In this document: piece after piece, positions 5,782 through 5,869 of the stretch
Layout of the letters: the number at the start of each line of letters is the position of its first letter
Numbering within the stretch: the first letter of the stretch is position 1
Source of the DNA: Paracoccaceae bacterium
Lineage (GTDB): Bacteria > Pseudomonadota > Alphaproteobacteria > Rhodobacterales > Rhodobacteraceae
DNA: 5,869 bases
Direction: 5' to 3'
Assembly: GCA_007119835.1 (NCBI GenBank)
Contig: SKOX01000333.1
Span: forward strand, 1 to 5,869
Made by a program: the position numbers and the translations under genes
The notes under the pieces: model-generated
Told to the model about the DNA's origin: nothing
Databases searched by the model: none
The model's input: only the letters and a program-made list of their open reading frames with translations

Positions 5782-5848
5782 TCGCGCAATTCCTGAGAGG
5801 ACCGCGCCGGGTCATCTTCGGGTCGTCCTGACGGAGAAGGAGACGACC
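5782..5848. promoter_or_regulatory. Divergent control region of the LysR-type gene and the gene at the right edge
   Basis: This 67-base gap carries the LysR ribosome site (TCCT on the plus strand, 5791-5794) within the small dyad TCCTGAGAGGA (5791-5801). It also holds an 11-base-spaced direct repeat, GGGTCATC and GGGTCGTC (5809-5816 and 5820-5827), and a 7-bp perfect inverted repeat, GGTCGTC (5821-5827) and GACGACC (5842-5848). Any of these could be a LysR site, but I cannot place promoter boxes with confidence. AGGAG at 5838-5842 serves the rightward gene. Confidence 0.4.
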
Positions 5849-5869
5849 ATGGTGATACAGCGAACGGCG
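5849..5869 (+). CDS. Start of a rightward gene cut by the window edge, function unknown
   Basis: ATG at 5849 follows AAGGAG with a six-base gap, a good ribosome site, and the frame is open to the window end (MVIQRTA). Seven residues are too few to name a family. Its head-to-head position with the LysR-type gene makes it the likely regulated partner, as is common for LysR regulators. Confidence 0.5.

Noticed and set aside
4672..5796. Plus-strand open frame of 374 codons running opposite the LysR-type gene
   Set aside because: It is a mirror of the LysR codon bias, with low-complexity Arg/Glu/Ala sequence and no recognisable domain.

Overview
The window is GC-rich (roughly two thirds by eye) with strong G/C preference at third codon positions. 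The protein families and their sequence style (CUT1 sugar importer with a divergent LacI regulator, and a LysR regulator) suggest an alphaproteobacterium such as a Rhodobacterales or Hyphomicrobiales member. The genus cannot be read from this sequence.

Layout, left to right. Positions 1-87 hold the last 28 codons of a plus-strand gene, possibly a transposase. Positions 124-3429, minus strand, are a three-gene sugar ABC-importer operon. It is transcribed from right to left as MalF-type permease (3429-2277), MalG-type permease (2277-1441) and periplasmic sugar-binding protein (1404-124). Positions 3430-3524 are a compact, AT-rich divergent control region with a 24-bp imperfect dyad. Positions 3525-4553, plus strand, encode a LacI-family regulator that is the likely local repressor of the importer. 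Positions 4554-4875 are a convergent gap with no convincing gene. Positions 4876-5781, minus strand, encode a LysR-family regulator. A further plus-strand gene starts divergently at 5849 and leaves the window after seven codons.

How the genes work together: the binding protein captures a sugar or oligosaccharide in the periplasm and delivers it to a MalF/MalG-type channel. The nucleotide-binding subunit is not encoded here and would have to come from elsewhere. The LacI protein probably binds the dyad between the two divergent genes and is released by the sugar or a derivative. No sugar-metabolising enzyme is present, so the substrate cannot be named. The LysR gene is a separate unit, probably linked to the truncated gene at the right edge.

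The most notable observation is that the MalF-type gene carries one extra base near 2473-2475. It removes the last transmembrane segment from the reading frame and joins the frame to the MalG-type gene, giving one continuous 662-codon ORF. The same gene has Arg in place of the conserved Gly of its ATPase-coupling (EAA) loop, and a tandem 18-codon duplication at its N-terminus. These may be sequencing error, early gene decay or a real variant, and the sequence alone cannot decide. I found no CRISPR array, tRNA, rRNA or clearly new system; apart from these oddities this is an ordinary catabolic-transport region.
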